This document shows, one piece after another, positions 6,431 to 16,134 of a stretch of 64,000 nt of DNA. This stretch comes from Streptomyces spiroverticillatus. Its GTDB lineage: Bacteria > Actinomycetota > Actinomycetes > Streptomycetales > Streptomycetaceae. The stretch is from positions 124,001 through 188,000 of the forward strand of contig BMUX01000018.1 of the NCBI GenBank assembly GCA_014650415.1, read 5' to 3'. The first letter of the stretch is position 1. Each line of letters starts with the position of its first letter. Below the pieces are notes generated by a model. The model had not been told where the DNA came from. It worked only from the letters and a program-made list of their open reading frames with translations, and made no database searches. A program made the translations under genes and the position numbers.

Positions 6431-9253
6431 ATGCCCGCACGCCCCCCACGCCCCGCCCGCCGCCAACACCCCACCCGACACAGCGGTCTGCGCACGACCG
6501 GCACCGTCGCCGCAGCCGCCCTGGCGCTCGGAGCCGGACTGTTCGGCCCGCTGAAGGCCCCCGCCGCCAAGGCCGCCGAGCCGCCCGCCGAGGACCACTG
6601 CCAGGCCCAGTGCGCGGACATCCTGCCACCCGGCCAGAACGGCAACGCGACCCTCGCCGAGATCCTCGCCCACCGCGTCCTCGGCACCCGCCCCGCGCAC
6701 TCCTCGGACCAGATCGAGAAGTACGACGCCCTGGTCGCCGGCAGCGGCGCCCTCACGGACGAGAAGCTCACCGACTTCTTCAACGACGCCTCCTTCGGTG
6801 TCCCCGACGGCCAACAGGCCTCCGTGGACAAGCCCCGCGCCGACGTCACGATCACCCGCGACAAGAGGACCGGCGTCCCGCGCATCAAGGGCACCTCTCG
6901 TCATCGAACGCTTGCTTGGCTGGTCGCCCTCCATGAGGAAGCTGAGGGCCTTCTTCGTCGTACGGCGTGAAGTGCCGCAGTGCCGTTGCTAATGTCGGCT
7001 TGTCCGAACAACCTGGTTGGCGGACCTACCGCCGGACGGGCGGGATGTCAGGCCTGCGGAGGCCACGTAAGACCGCCCTTACAGGTGGCAGCGGCCAGTG
7101 AAACAGGAACCCACGGTGGTGCCGCAAGCGGTACGGACCGGAATCGTCGGCCTTCGGGCAGGCGAGGACGTCAATTCCCCGGCGAGTACGTTCGTTCTCA
7201 CCGGCAGGATCGGCGCGGTCACCTGCACCGGCGAGGTTCGGCCTTCGGGGCCACCGGTGCTGGTGACCGCGCCAGCCGCCTCTTCGGCGGCGGAGGCGAG
7301 GTCCAGTCCGCCCTGTCACTGCTGTCGGCGCAGCAGAAGTACGGCGTCGCCGAGGGCACCGAGGTCTGGGAGTCCTTCCGCCAGCGCAACGACCCCGAGG
7401 CCGCCCTCACCCTGCACGACGGACAGCGTTTCCCGTACGCCGGAAAGCCCGCACAGGCGCGCGCCGTCGCCCTCCCCGACAAGGGCTCCGTCACCGCCGA
7501 ACAGCTGGTGCACGACCGCACGGGCGCGGCGCAGCAGAACCGGGCCGGTGCCAAGGACCCGGTCGAGGCCCCCGAGAAGCTCAAGCCCGCCCAGGGCATG
7601 TACGACGAAGGCGTCCTGCCCGGCGCCGACTTCGCCACCAGGCGCGGTATGTCCAACGCCCTCCTGGTGTCCGGCAGGCACACCGCGAGCGGCAATCCGG
7701 TCGCCGTCTTCGGCCCGCAGACCGGCTACTTCGCCCCGCAGCTGTTGATGCTCCAGGAACTCCAGGGCCCCGGCATCAGTGCCCGCGGCGCCTCCTTCGC
7801 CGGTGTCGGCATGTACGTCCAGCTCGGGCGCGGCCAGGACTACGCCTGGTCCGCCACCTCCGCCGGACAGGACATCACCGACACCTACGCCGTCGACCTG
7901 TGCGAACCCGGAGGCGGTGCCCCCACCAGGAACTCCACGCACTACCTCTTCCGGGGCGCCTGCACACCGATGGAGAAGCTGGAGAAGCGGAACGCCTGGA
8001 AGCCGACGGTGGCCGACTCCACCGCCGCAGGCTCGTACCGCATGCAGGTCTGGCGCACCAGGCTCGGCACGGTCACCCACCGCGCCACCGTCGGCGGCAG
8101 GCCCGTCGCGTACACGCTGCTGCGCTCCACCTACCGGCACGAGGCCGACTCGATCATCGGCTTCCAATTGTTCAACGATCCGACATTCGTGAAGGACGCC
8201 AAGAGCTTCCAGAAGGCCGCCGAGAGCATCGACTACGCCTTCAACTGGTTCTACGCCGACGCGAACACGGCCGCCTACTACAACAGCGGCCTGAACCCGC
8301 AGCGCGCCCCCGGCGTCGACCCCGCGCTCCCGATCAGGGCGGACAGGTCCACCGAGTGGCCCGGCTTCGACCCGGCCGACAACACCGCGTCGTACACCCC
8401 GCCCGCCCAGCACCCGCAGTCCACCGACCAGGACTACTACGTCTCCTGGAACAACAAGCAGGCGGCGGACTACTCCTCGGCGGGCTTCGGCAACGGCTCC
8501 GTGCACCGGGGCAACCTCCTCGACGACCGCGTCGAGAGGCTCGTCCGCCGCGGCGGCGTCACCCGCGCCTCCCTCACGCAGGCCATGGCCGAGGCCGCCG
8601 TCACAGACCTGCGCGGCGAGGACGTCCTCCCCGAGCTGCTGAAGGTGCTCCGCACCAAGCCGGTCACCGACCCGGAACTCGGCCGCTCCGTCCAGCAGTT
8701 GGAGGCGTGGCGCTCAGAGGGCGCACAGCGCCGCGAGAACGCCAAGGGGTCCCGGACCTACACCCACCCCGACGCGGTGCGCCTGATGGACGCCTGGTGG
8801 CCGCTGCTGGTGGAAGGAACCTTCAAGCCGGGCCTGGGTGACGACCTGTACCAGGCGCTCACCGCCAACCTCGGCATCGACGAGTCCCCCTCCTCCACCC
8901 ACGGCCCCACCGGCGGGCACGCCGGTTCCGCCTTCCAGTACGGCTGGTGGAGCTACGTCGACAAGGACCTCCGTACGGTCCTGGGGCAGCCGGTGCGGGG
9001 CGCACTCGCCAAGCCGTACTGCGGCAACGGCGACCTGAACACCTGCCGCGACACCCTCCTCGCCACCCTCAGGACGGCAGCGGCCAAGCCCGCCGCCGAG
9101 GTCTACCCCGGCGACGACACCTGCGCGGCCGGCGACCAGTGGTGCGCGGACACCGTCCAGCACCGGGCACTGGGCGGTCTCACCCAGCCGAAGATGAACT
9201 GGCAGAACCGTCCCACGTACCAGATGGTCATGGAGTTCCCGAAGCACCGCTGA
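6431..9253 (+). pseudogene. Penicillin-acylase family (Ntn hydrolase) gene, disrupted
   Basis: The N-terminal piece runs from ATG 6431 and has a Tat/Sec-like export signal (about residues 1-45). It is collinear with secreted penicillin/aculeacin-type acylases up to VPRIKG at about 6893. Homology stops there and resumes near 7256-7290 (RLFGGGGEVQSAL) in the frame that ends at 9253. The beta-chain start with the likely Ser nucleophile (RRGMSNALLVSG) and the rest of the beta chain look intact, but 120-140 residues of the alpha chain are missing. The first fragment terminates at 6968-6970. The intervening DNA is foreign. Intact relatives amide-hydrolyse acylated compounds such as homoserine lactones or lipopeptides; this copy should be inactive. 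Confidence 0.85.
6896..7255 (+). mobile_element. Remnant that resembles the 3' end of an IS605/TnpB-type element
   Basis: About 355 bp interrupt the acylase gene. In pieces of different frames the segment encodes stretches that look like the C-terminal tail of an actinobacterial TnpB (RNA-guided OrfB): DVRPAEAT at about 7044-7067, then LQVAAASETGTHGG or, in another frame, VKQEPTVVPQ and GLRAGEDVN up to about 7172. An internal frameshift is needed to join them. No full transposase, inverted termini or target duplication is visible. Because acylase sequence is also missing, it looks like insertion followed by deletion. The assignment rests on remembered tail sequences, so it is tentative. Confidence 0.45.
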
Positions 9254-9263
9254 CACACATGCG

Positions 9264-9306
9264 ACAGGGGACGTGAGGATCGTTCAACGATCCTCACGTC
9301 CCCTGT
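9264..9306. terminator. Bidirectional terminator, 21-bp perfect inverted repeat
   Basis: The arms at 9264-9284 and 9286-9306 are perfect reverse complements around a single central base (ACAGGGGACGTGAGGATCGTT and its complement). The hairpin lies 11 nt after the acylase stop and 14 nt before the end of the convergent transporter gene. It can end transcription from both sides. Confidence 0.85.
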
Positions 9307-9319
9307 GCTGTGTCGTGCC

Positions 9320-10648
9320 TCAGCCCAACTCCCGCTCCCGCGTCTCCGGCAGCGCCAGCACGCACAGCAGCGACACCACCGCCATGGCGCTCACGTACCA
9401 CCCCACCGACGCCGACCCGAAGCCCGCCTGGAGCCGGGTCGCCACCAGCGGCGCCACCGCACCACCGAGCACACCGCCCAGGTTGTACGCGAGGGACGCC
9501 CCCGAGTAGCGCACCCGCGCCCCGAACAGCTCCGGCAGGTACGCGCCCATCGGCCCGTACACCACACCCATGCAGAACAACGCCCCGCCCAGCGCCAGCG
9601 CGATCAGCACCGGCTGCTCGGTGTCCAGCAGCGGGAAGAGGACCAGACCCCACACCACAGCAAGCCCGCAGCCGCCCAGAATGAGCTTCCGCCGCCCTCC
9701 CGCGTCCGAGCGCGTCGCCGCCAGCCAGGTGCCCGCCGCCAGGAACAGACAGGCCACCATCGACAGCCCCAGCATGGTGTTGCGGGGCACCCCGAGCGTC
9801 TTGGTCGCGTACGACAGGCAGTAGGTCGTCGCCGTGTAGAACAGCCCGTACGCGACGATCATGCCGCCCGCGCCGAGCAGCAGTTCCTTCGGGAACTTCC
9901 GGAAGACGTCCAGCGTCGGGACCTTGCTGGCCTCCTGCTGCTCCATCACCCGCTGGAACACCGGGGTCTCACTGATCTTCAGCCGTACGAACAGTCCGAC
10001 GGCGACCAGCAGGAACGACAGCAGGAACGGAATCCGCCACCCCCAGCTCTTGAACGTCGTGTCGTCCAGCACCGCCGACAGCAGCCAGAAGATCCCGGTC
10101 GCCGCGAAGAACCCGATGGACGGACCGAGTTGCGGGAACGCCGCATACAACCCCCGTCGCCCCTTCGGTGCGTGCTCCACCGCCAGCAGCGCCGCCCCGC
10201 CCCACTCGCCGCCGAGCCCGATGCCCTGGAGGAAACGCAGCAGCACCAGCGCCAGCGGCGCCCAGATGCCCCAACTCCCGTACCCCGGCAGCAGACCCAC
10301 CAGCGCCGTCGAGAGCCCCATCAGCAGCAGCGAGGCCACCAGCACGGACTTGCGGCCCACCCGGTCGCCGAAGTGCCCGAAGACCACCGAACCCAGCGGG
10401 CGGGCCGCGAACGCGACGGCGTACGTCGAGAAGGACGCGAGCGTCGCGTTCAGGGGCGTCAGGTTCGGGAAGAACGCCTCGTTCAGGACGAGGGCGGCAG
10501 CCGTCCCGTAGATGTAGAAGTCGTAGAACTCGATGGCGGTGCCGATGAAACTGGCCACCGCCACCCGGCGCAGCTTCTCGGGGCTGTCGGCGGGTGTTCC
10601 GGCGGTGGCCGGTGGAGCTGTCTTCGTGGTGCGCGGTTCGTCGTTCAC
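9320..10648 (-). CDS. MFS transporter, metabolite:H+ symporter (MHS) type
   Basis: The 442-residue protein has about 12 membrane segments. Its N-terminal AIEFYDFYIYG and the loop 2-3 motif FGHFGDRVGRK are hallmarks of the MHS group (shikimate, citrate, proline/betaine and alpha-ketoglutarate symporters). ALPETRERELG closes the last helix as in many MFS members. The substrate cannot be read from the sequence. It is a single gene on the minus strand ending at a strong shared hairpin, with a 77-nt gap from the NamZ-like gene upstream on the same strand. Confidence 0.85.
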   Translation of the reverse strand: MNDEPRTTKTAPPATAGTPADSPEKLRRVAVASFIGTAIEFYDFYIYGTAAALVLNEAFFPNLTPLNATLASFSTYAVAFAARPLGSVVFGHFGDRVGRKSVLVASLLLMGLSTALVGLLPGYGSWGIWAPLALVLLRFLQGIGLGGEWGGAALLAVEHAPKGRRGLYAAFPQLGPSIGFFAATGIFWLLSAVLDDTTFKSWGWRIPFLLSFLLVAVGLFVRLKISETPVFQRVMEQQEASKVPTLDVFRKFPKELLLGAGGMIVAYGLFYTATTYCLSYATKTLGVPRNTMLGLSMVACLFLAAGTWLAATRSDAGGRRKLILGGCGLAVVWGLVLFPLLDTEQPVLIALALGGALFCMGVVYGPMGAYLPELFGARVRYSGASLAYNLGGVLGGAVAPLVATRLQAGFGSASVGWYVSAMAVVSLLCVLALPETRERELG

Positions 10649-10725
10649 GACCGGCAGGGTCTCGGTCGGTGTATGGGGCAGTCAATAGGTGGGACGAACG
10701 GTCCCACCATGTGGAACACCTGTGG

Positions 10726-11985
10726 TCACCGGTAGAGCAGGTGCTCCCGCCTGACCCTGCGGAACGCCGCCAGGTCCGCCTGCCAGGCCGCGACCACCTC
10801 CGCCGTCCCCGCCCCCGCGTCGATCATGGTCCGTACGCGGGTGTTCCCCGTCAGCTTGTCGATCCAGTTGTCCGGCCGCCACGCGAAGCCGCTCCAGGAC
10901 CTCTTCGCCGTCACCAGCAGCGCGACGCCGGTGCGCACCGGGTCGAACGACTCCCGGTCGTGGACGTGCAGCTGGACGCCGCCGACCGTCTTGCCCTGGA
11001 ACTTCGAGAACGTCGGCGCGAAGTACGCCTCCCGGAACCGCACCCCCGGCAACTGCTCCGCGTTCGCCGCCTCGGCCCAGCGCCGGTCGATGCCCTCGGC
11101 CCCCAGCAGCTCGAACGGCCGGGTCGTACCGCGTCCCTCCGACAGGTTCGTGCCCTCGAAGAGGCAGGTGCCGGAGTACACCAACGCGGTGTCCGCCGTC
11201 GGCATGTTGGGACTCGGCGGCACCCACGGCAGCCCCGTCGCGTCGAAGAAGTCGCCCCGCCGCCACCCCGACATCCGCACCACCTCAAGAGGCACCGGTT
11301 TCTGCAGGAACTCCGCGTTGAACAACAGCGCCAGTTCCGCCACCGTCATCCCGTGCGCCTGTGCGATGGGCTCGCGCCCCACGAACGTCGCGAACGCTCT
11401 GTCCAGCACCGGCCCGAGCGCGGCCCGCCCCGTCACCGGGTTCGGCCGGTCCAGCACCACGAAACGCTTTCCCGCGAGCGCGGCGGCCACCATGCAGTCG
11501 TACAACGTCCAGATGTACGTGTAGAACCGCGCACCCGCGTCCTGGATGTCGAAGACCACGGTGTCCACCCCGGACGCCGTGAAGACGTCGGCCAGCGGCT
11601 GCCCGCTCTTGAGGTACGTGTCGTACACCGGCAGCCCGGTCGCCGGGTCGTCGTACCGCCCCTCCGAGCCGCCCGCCTGCGCAGTGCCCCGGAAGCCGTG
11701 CTCGGGGCCGAACACGGCGGTCAGGTTCACGCGTGCGTCGGCGTGCATGACGTCGACGATGTGCCGGACGTCGGAGGTGACGCCCGTGGGGTTGGTGACG
11801 ATGCCGACCTTGCGCCCGCGCAACAGCCGGTACCCGTCGGCGGCCAGCCGGTCGAACCCGGTACGCACCCGGGGCCCGCCCCCGCTCCCGTGCCCCGCCT
11901 CCGCCGCCTGCGCCGCGCCGCCCGCCGCGAGCGCCCCCACCGTGCCGCCGCCGGCCGCCAGCAGCCCTCTTCTGGACAAGCTCAT
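10726..11985 (-). CDS. NamZ-like exo-beta-N-acetylmuramidase (DUF1343, GH171), Tat-exported
   Basis: The protein has 419 residues. A twin-arginine signal (LSRRGLLAAGGG) occupies about the first 30. The mature part has the DUF1343 landmarks VTNPTGV, FGPEHGFRG (the probable catalytic Glu), VFDIQDAGARFYTYIWTL and SPNMPT. NamZ of Bacillus subtilis removes terminal N-acetylmuramic acid from peptidoglycan fragments, so a role in wall recycling outside the membrane is likely. ATG at 11985 is chosen because GGAGG at 11994-11998 lies eight nt upstream; a GTG at 11994 would overlap that ribosome site. Confidence 0.85.
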   Translation of the reverse strand: MSLSRRGLLAAGGGTVGALAAGGAAQAAEAGHGSGGGPRVRTGFDRLAADGYRLLRGRKVGIVTNPTGVTSDVRHIVDVMHADARVNLTAVFGPEHGFRGTAQAGGSEGRYDDPATGLPVYDTYLKSGQPLADVFTASGVDTVVFDIQDAGARFYTYIWTLYDCMVAAALAGKRFVVLDRPNPVTGRAALGPVLDRAFATFVGREPIAQAHGMTVAELALLFNAEFLQKPVPLEVVRMSGWRRGDFFDATGLPWVPPSPNMPTADTALVYSGTCLFEGTNLSEGRGTTRPFELLGAEGIDRRWAEAANAEQLPGVRFREAYFAPTFSKFQGKTVGGVQLHVHDRESFDPVRTGVALLVTAKRSWSGFAWRPDNWIDKLTGNTRVRTMIDAGAGTAEVVAAWQADLAAFRRVRREHLLYR

Positions 11986-12150
11986 CCGTGCCACCTCCGT
12001 GCCCGGACGCCCGGCTTACCACCGGCCGTCGCACCGAATGTCGTGCGCACCGCTCATCCCCGCGGCACGTCCGGGCACGCTAGCCCCTGTACTCGCACCA
12101 CGGAACGCAGCGCGCTCCGGATCTCCCGTGTACACCCCTTTCCCCCGTCC

Positions 12151-12170
12151 ATACCGACTGGTTAGTCTGC
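12151..12170. promoter_or_regulatory. Candidate TetR operator before the SDR-ligase-TetR operon
   Basis: ATACCGACTGGTTAGTCTGC lies 33 nt upstream of the SDR start. Its first 12 bases, ATACCGACTGGT, recur exactly (on the minus strand) in the near-perfect palindrome at 18435-18452 that precedes the kinase-dehydrogenase operon. The two sites bracket one catabolic cluster with a TetR gene inside it, so this is its likely operator. Confidence 0.6.
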
Positions 12171-12202
12171 GGAAGCAGTCGGCATGGAGAGGCAGGCCCC
12201 GG

Positions 12203-12964
12203 ATGGATGCGGTGCAGGGCGCGACGGTCGTGGTCACGGGTGCGGGAGGCGGCATCGGAGCCGCCCTGGCCCGGCGGTTCACGGCCGAGGGAGCCCGGGT
12301 CGTGGTCAACGACCTGGACGCGGGCAAGGCCAAGGCGGTCGCCGAGGAGATCGGCGCCACCGCCGTCCCCGGGGACGCCTCCGGGATCGTCGAGGCGGCC
12401 CGCGAGGCACTCGGCGGCAGGATCGACATCTACTGCGCCAACGCCGGCGTCGGCTGCGGCGGCGACCCGTTCGCCGAAGACCTCTGGGAACTGGCCTGGG
12501 ACGTCAACGTGATGGCCCACGTACGGGCCGCCCGCGCGCTGATCCCGGAGTGGGTGGAGCGGGGGAGCGGCCGCTTCGTGTCGACGGTGTCGGCGGCCGG
12601 CCTGCTCACGATGATCGGCGCGGCCCCGTACAGCGTCAGCAAGCACGGCGCGCTCGCCTTCGCCGAGTGGCTGTCGCTGACGTACCGGCACCAGGGCCTC
12701 AAGGTCCACGCGATCTGCCCGCAGGGTGTGCGCACCGACCTGATGGCCTCCGCCGGATCGGCGGGCGAACTGGTGCTCGCGCCCACCGCCATCGAGCCGG
12801 AGGACGTCGCCGACGCGCTTTTCGAGGGCATCGCGGCCGACCGCTTCCTGATCCTCCCGCACCCGGAAGTCGCCGACTACTACAGGGCGCGCGCGGGCGA
12901 CACCGACCGCTGGCTCGCCGGGATGAACCAACTCCAGCAGAAGTGGGAAGGGGCCGGGCAGTGA
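12203..12964 (+). CDS. Short-chain dehydrogenase/reductase in an acyl-CoA catabolic operon
   Basis: The 253-residue Rossmann protein has the cofactor loop TGAGGGIG at residues 12-19, NAG at about 80-82 and the catalytic set Ser130, Tyr143 and Lys147 (YSVSK). It is the first gene of an operon: its TGA overlaps the GTG of the acyl-CoA ligase (GTGA), followed by a TetR gene. In the levulinate (Lva) clusters that this set resembles, the SDR LvaD oxidises the hydroxyacyl-CoA product. Substrate assignment here is by analogy only. ATG 12203 begins MDAVQGATVV. Confidence 0.85.
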   Translation: MDAVQGATVVVTGAGGGIGAALARRFTAEGARVVVNDLDAGKAKAVAEEIGATAVPGDASGIVEAAREALGGRIDIYCANAGVGCGGDPFAEDLWELAWDVNVMAHVRAARALIPEWVERGSGRFVSTVSAAGLLTMIGAAPYSVSKHGALAFAEWLSLTYRHQGLKVHAICPQGVRTDLMASAGSAGELVLAPTAIEPEDVADALFEGIAADRFLILPHPEVADYYRARAGDTDRWLAGMNQLQQKWEGAGQ

Positions 12965-14652
12965 CGCACACCGCCGACGGAGGACCGAACCACCCGGCCG
13001 CATCGATCTACGCCGCCCAGCCGTGGCTGGCGCAGCTCAGCGAGGCCCAGCGTCGCCCCGTGCACCCGGCGCCCACCCTGGTGCACGCCTTCCGCGACAG
13101 CGTGCGCCGCGCCCCCGACACGACCGCGCTCGCCTACTTCGACGGCCGGCTCAGCTACCGCGAGACGGAGGCCCTGTCGGACTCCGTGGCGGGACACCTC
13201 GCCGCCCAGGGCCTCGGGCGCGGCGACCGGGTCGCGATCATGCTCCAGAACTCGCCGCAGTTCGTGCTCGCCCTGCTCGGCGCGTGGAAGGCGGGGGCCG
13301 TCGTCGTCCCCCTCAACCCGATGTACAAGTCGGCGGAAGTGGGTCACGTCCTCGCGGACGCCGAGGTCAGCGCCCTGATCTGTGCCGACCGCGCCTGGGA
13401 GGCGTACCTGCGGGAGACCGCCGCCGCAGCCCCTTCCGTACGCATCGTCCTCACCGCCTGCGAACTCGACCTCCAGAGCACGAACGACGACCGCGTGCTC
13501 ACCTTCGAGCGCCTGCCCAGGCCCACCGACGCCGACGACCTCGTCGAGGCCGCCCGGGCCGGACTGAATTCACCCTCCGGGCGGGAACTCGGGCCCACGG
13601 ACACGGCGTTGATCAGTTACACGTCGGGCACCAGCGGCACACCGAAGGGGGCGATGAATTCCCACGGAAACATCATGGTCAACGCGGAGCGGCAGCGCAC
13701 CGGGCACCCCATCGCCGAGGGGTCGTCCTACTTCGCCCTCGCCCCGCTCTTCCACATCACCGGCATGGTCTGCCAGCTGGCGGCCTGCCTGACCAACGCG
13801 GGCACCCTCGTCCTCGCCTACCGCTTCCACCCGCAGGTGGTCCTGGACGCCTTCGCCGAGCACCGGCCCGCGTACACGGTCGGGCCGTCCACGGCCTTCA
13901 TGGCGCTGGCCGCCACGCCGGGCGTCACCCGCGAGCACTTCGCCTCCTTCGAGGTGATCTCCTCGGGCGGCGCACCGCTGCCGCCGGCCCTGGTGGAGAA
14001 GTTCCGGGCGGGCTTCGGGCCGTACATCCGCAACGGCTACGGGCTCACCGAATGCACCGCCCCGTGCGCCTCCGTACCGCCGGAGAAGGAGGCTCCGGTC
14101 GACCCGGTCTCCGGCACGCTCTCCGTCGGCGTACCAGGACCCGACACGGTCGTGCGCATCGTCGACGACAAGGGCCAGGACGTCCCCTTCGGCGAGCAGG
14201 GCGAGATCGCGGTGCGCGGCCCCCAGGTCGTCTCCGGCTACTGGCGGCTGCCCGAGGCCACCGCCGAGGCCTTCCCGGACGGGGAACTGCGCACCGGCGA
14301 CATCGGGTTCATGGACTCCGAGGGCTGGCTGTACGTCGTCGACCGCAAGAAGGACATGATCAACGCGTCGGGCTTCAAGGTGTGGCCCCGCGAGGTCGAG
14401 GACGTCCTCTACACCCACCCCGCCGTCCGCGAGGCGGCCGTCGTCGGCGTCCCCGACGCCTACCGGGGCGAGAGCGTCAAGGCGTACGTCAGCCTGCGAC
14501 CCGACGCGGAAGCGACCCCCGACGACCTCATCGCGTACTGCAAGGAACGCCTCGCCGCCTACAAGTACCCGCGCGAGGTGACGGTCCTGCCGGAGCTTCC
14601 CAAGACGACGAGTGGGAAGATCCTCCGGCGGGAACTGCGTTCCACGCAGTAG
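12961..14652 (+). CDS. Acyl-CoA synthetase (AMP-forming, ANL superfamily)
   Basis: This 563-residue ANL enzyme has the P-loop ISYTSGTSGTPKGA, the A5 motif NGYGLTE, the TGD motif (GELRTGDIGF), the hinge DRKKDMINASGFKV and the C-terminal catalytic lysine in TTSGKILRREL. It activates a carboxylic acid with ATP and transfers it to CoA. The GTG start at 12961 overlaps the SDR stop, giving translational coupling. Within the proposed 4-hydroxyacid pathway it would play the LvaE role of loading the substrate on CoA. Chain-length preference is not evident. Confidence 0.9.
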   Translation: MTHTADGGPNHPAASIYAAQPWLAQLSEAQRRPVHPAPTLVHAFRDSVRRAPDTTALAYFDGRLSYRETEALSDSVAGHLAAQGLGRGDRVAIMLQNSPQFVLALLGAWKAGAVVVPLNPMYKSAEVGHVLADAEVSALICADRAWEAYLRETAAAAPSVRIVLTACELDLQSTNDDRVLTFERLPRPTDADDLVEAARAGLNSPSGRELGPTDTALISYTSGTSGTPKGAMNSHGNIMVNAERQRTGHPIAEGSSYFALAPLFHITGMVCQLAACLTNAGTLVLAYRFHPQVVLDAFAEHRPAYTVGPSTAFMALAATPGVTREHFASFEVISSGGAPLPPALVEKFRAGFGPYIRNGYGLTECTAPCASVPPEKEAPVDPVSGTLSVGVPGPDTVVRIVDDKGQDVPFGEQGEIAVRGPQVVSGYWRLPEATAEAFPDGELRTGDIGFMDSEGWLYVVDRKKDMINASGFKVWPREVEDVLYTHPAVREAAVVGVPDAYRGESVKAYVSLRPDAEATPDDLIAYCKERLAAYKYPREVTVLPELPKTTSGKILRRELRSTQ

Positions 14653-14706
14653 TTCCCCGCACTCAGTACGAGACTCGACGCATTCAGGCAAGGCAGGTAG
14701 CGGCAC

Positions 14707-15300
14707 ATGGCCAGAACGACCGAACCCGGCGGCACTCCCGTTCCGCAGCGGCTGCTGGCCGCCGCCACCCGGCTCTTCGCCGAACGCGGCTACGACCGGA
14801 CCTCGGTCCAGGAGATCGTCGAGGCGGCGGGCGTCACCAAGGGCGCCCTCTACCACTACTTCGGCTCCAAGGACGACCTGCTGCACGAGGTGTACGGCCG
14901 GGTCCTGCGCCTCCAGCAGGAGCGCCTGGACGCGTTCGCCGACGCCGACGCCCCCGTCGAACAGCGGCTGCGCGACGCGGCGGCGGACGTCGTCGTCACC
15001 ACCATCGAGAACCTCGACGACGCGTCGATCTTCTTCCGCTCGATGCACCACCTGAGCCCGGAGAAGGACAAGCAGGTCCGCTCCGAGCGCCGCCGCTACC
15101 ACGAGCGCTTCCGGGCCCTGGTGGAGGAGGGGCAGCGCACGGGCGTCTTCTCCACCGCCACCCCCGCCGACCTGGTGGTCGACTACCACTTCGGCTCGGT
15201 CCACCACCTGTCGACCTGGTACCGCCCCGACGGCCCCCTCACCCCGCAGGAGGTCGCCGACCACCTGGCAGACCTCCTGCTCAGGGCCCTGCGCCCCTGA
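14707..15300 (+). CDS. TetR-family regulator of the acyl-CoA cluster
   Basis: The 197-residue protein has a clear TetR helix-turn-helix at about residues 32-55 (TSVQEIVEAAGVTKGALYHYFGSKDDLL) and a C-terminal domain with a His/Tyr/Trp-rich pocket (VDYHFGSVHHLSTWY). It is third in the SDR-ligase operon, 54 nt after the ligase. A matched palindromic site before this operon and before the divergent kinase-dehydrogenase operon makes it the probable local repressor, likely induced by an acyl-CoA intermediate. That control is inferred. Confidence 0.88.
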   Translation: MARTTEPGGTPVPQRLLAAATRLFAERGYDRTSVQEIVEAAGVTKGALYHYFGSKDDLLHEVYGRVLRLQQERLDAFADADAPVEQRLRDAAADVVVTTIENLDDASIFFRSMHHLSPEKDKQVRSERRRYHERFRALVEEGQRTGVFSTATPADLVVDYHFGSVHHLSTWYRPDGPLTPQEVADHLADLLLRALRP

Positions 15301-15311
15301 GGAAGGGTCGA

Positions 15312-15908
15312 TCAGCCGAGGGGGAGGACCTTGCGGCCCCAGGTCTCGTTGGTGACTGTCGCGAAGGACGTGTACCAGGCGCACACCGCGCACACCAGGC
15401 CCAGCCAGCCGCCGACGTGCCCCAGCGTCACGTTCTGCGCCAGGTCCCCGAGGGCCAGGAACAGGAACGTCAGCGTCAGCGTGACGAAGATCGCCCGGTG
15501 CGCCAGGTCCAGCTTCAGCGCCGCCACCGTCATGTACAGGGTGAAGACGAACCACGCGATCAGGAACAGCCCCGTCGCCAGGTGCGCGTCCTCCTTCGGC
15601 AGCCCGGGCACCACGAACTTCACGTAGCCCGCGAACGCCATCCAGAAGGCGCCGTACGACACGAACGCCGTCGCCCCGAAGGTGTTGCCCCGCCGGAACT
15701 CGAACAGACCCGCCGCGAACTGCGCCAGACCGCCGTAGAACAGCGCCAGCGGCAGCACGACCGCGCTGAGCGCCGCGTTCGAGACCAGGCCCGAGTTGAA
15801 CATGCTGAGCACGAAGGTGGTCAGCGCGAACGCGGCCAGCCCGAGCGGACCGGGGTTGGCGATCTTGACGGGCGCGGGGGCGGCAGGAGCTGCGGGGGCG
15901 TGAGACAT
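15312..15908 (-). CDS. SatP/YaaH (GPR1/FUN34) family acetate/succinate-type transporter
   Basis: The 198-residue protein has six membrane segments after a Pro/Ala-rich cytosolic tail. The family signature NPGPLGLAAFALTTFVLSM lies at about residues 18-36. SatP-type proteins carry acetate, succinate or other small monocarboxylates through the plasma membrane. It converges on the TetR gene with an 11-nt gap and sits inside the catabolic cluster, so uptake of a short organic acid for the ligase is plausible. ATG at 15908 begins MSHAPAAPA. Confidence 0.87.
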   Translation of the reverse strand: MSHAPAAPAAPAPVKIANPGPLGLAAFALTTFVLSMFNSGLVSNAALSAVVLPLALFYGGLAQFAAGLFEFRRGNTFGATAFVSYGAFWMAFAGYVKFVVPGLPKEDAHLATGLFLIAWFVFTLYMTVAALKLDLAHRAIFVTLTLTFLFLALGDLAQNVTLGHVGGWLGLVCAVCAWYTSFATVTNETWGRKVLPLG

Positions 15909-16015
15909 GGGTGGAACCTTCGCGTGGACGGCCTCGCACGCGGCTTCGAAAGCAAGGCCGAACGAGGAATGACCCACCGAATTTACCGGGCGATTCGGGC
16001 GCAAACCGACGAAAA

Positions 16016-16059
16016 GCGGCCCCTGTGGTCGGGATCTCAGTCCCGACCACAGGGGCCGC
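16016..16059 (-). terminator. Terminator after the kinase-acyl-CoA dehydrogenase operon
   Basis: A perfect 19-bp stem is formed by 16016-16034 (GCGGCCCCTGTGGTCGGGA) and its complement at 16041-16059, with the six-base loop TCTCAG. It lies 75 nt beyond the dehydrogenase stop on the minus strand and before the SatP promoter region. Confidence 0.8.
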
Positions 16060-16134
16060 CCGGCCCTGGCGGTCCGCCGAAAGGCCCTTACGGGCACCTG
16101 CGGGGCGAGGACCGCAGGTCCTTCGGGCGAGGCC

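Noticed and set aside
13570..16050. Very long open frame on the minus strand across the ligase and TetR genes
   Set aside because: It is antisense to well-supported genes, has no family motif and low-complexity Arg/Gly/Ala composition. Long antisense frames are expected at this GC content; the same holds for frames opposite 26055-28907 and 48797-51916.
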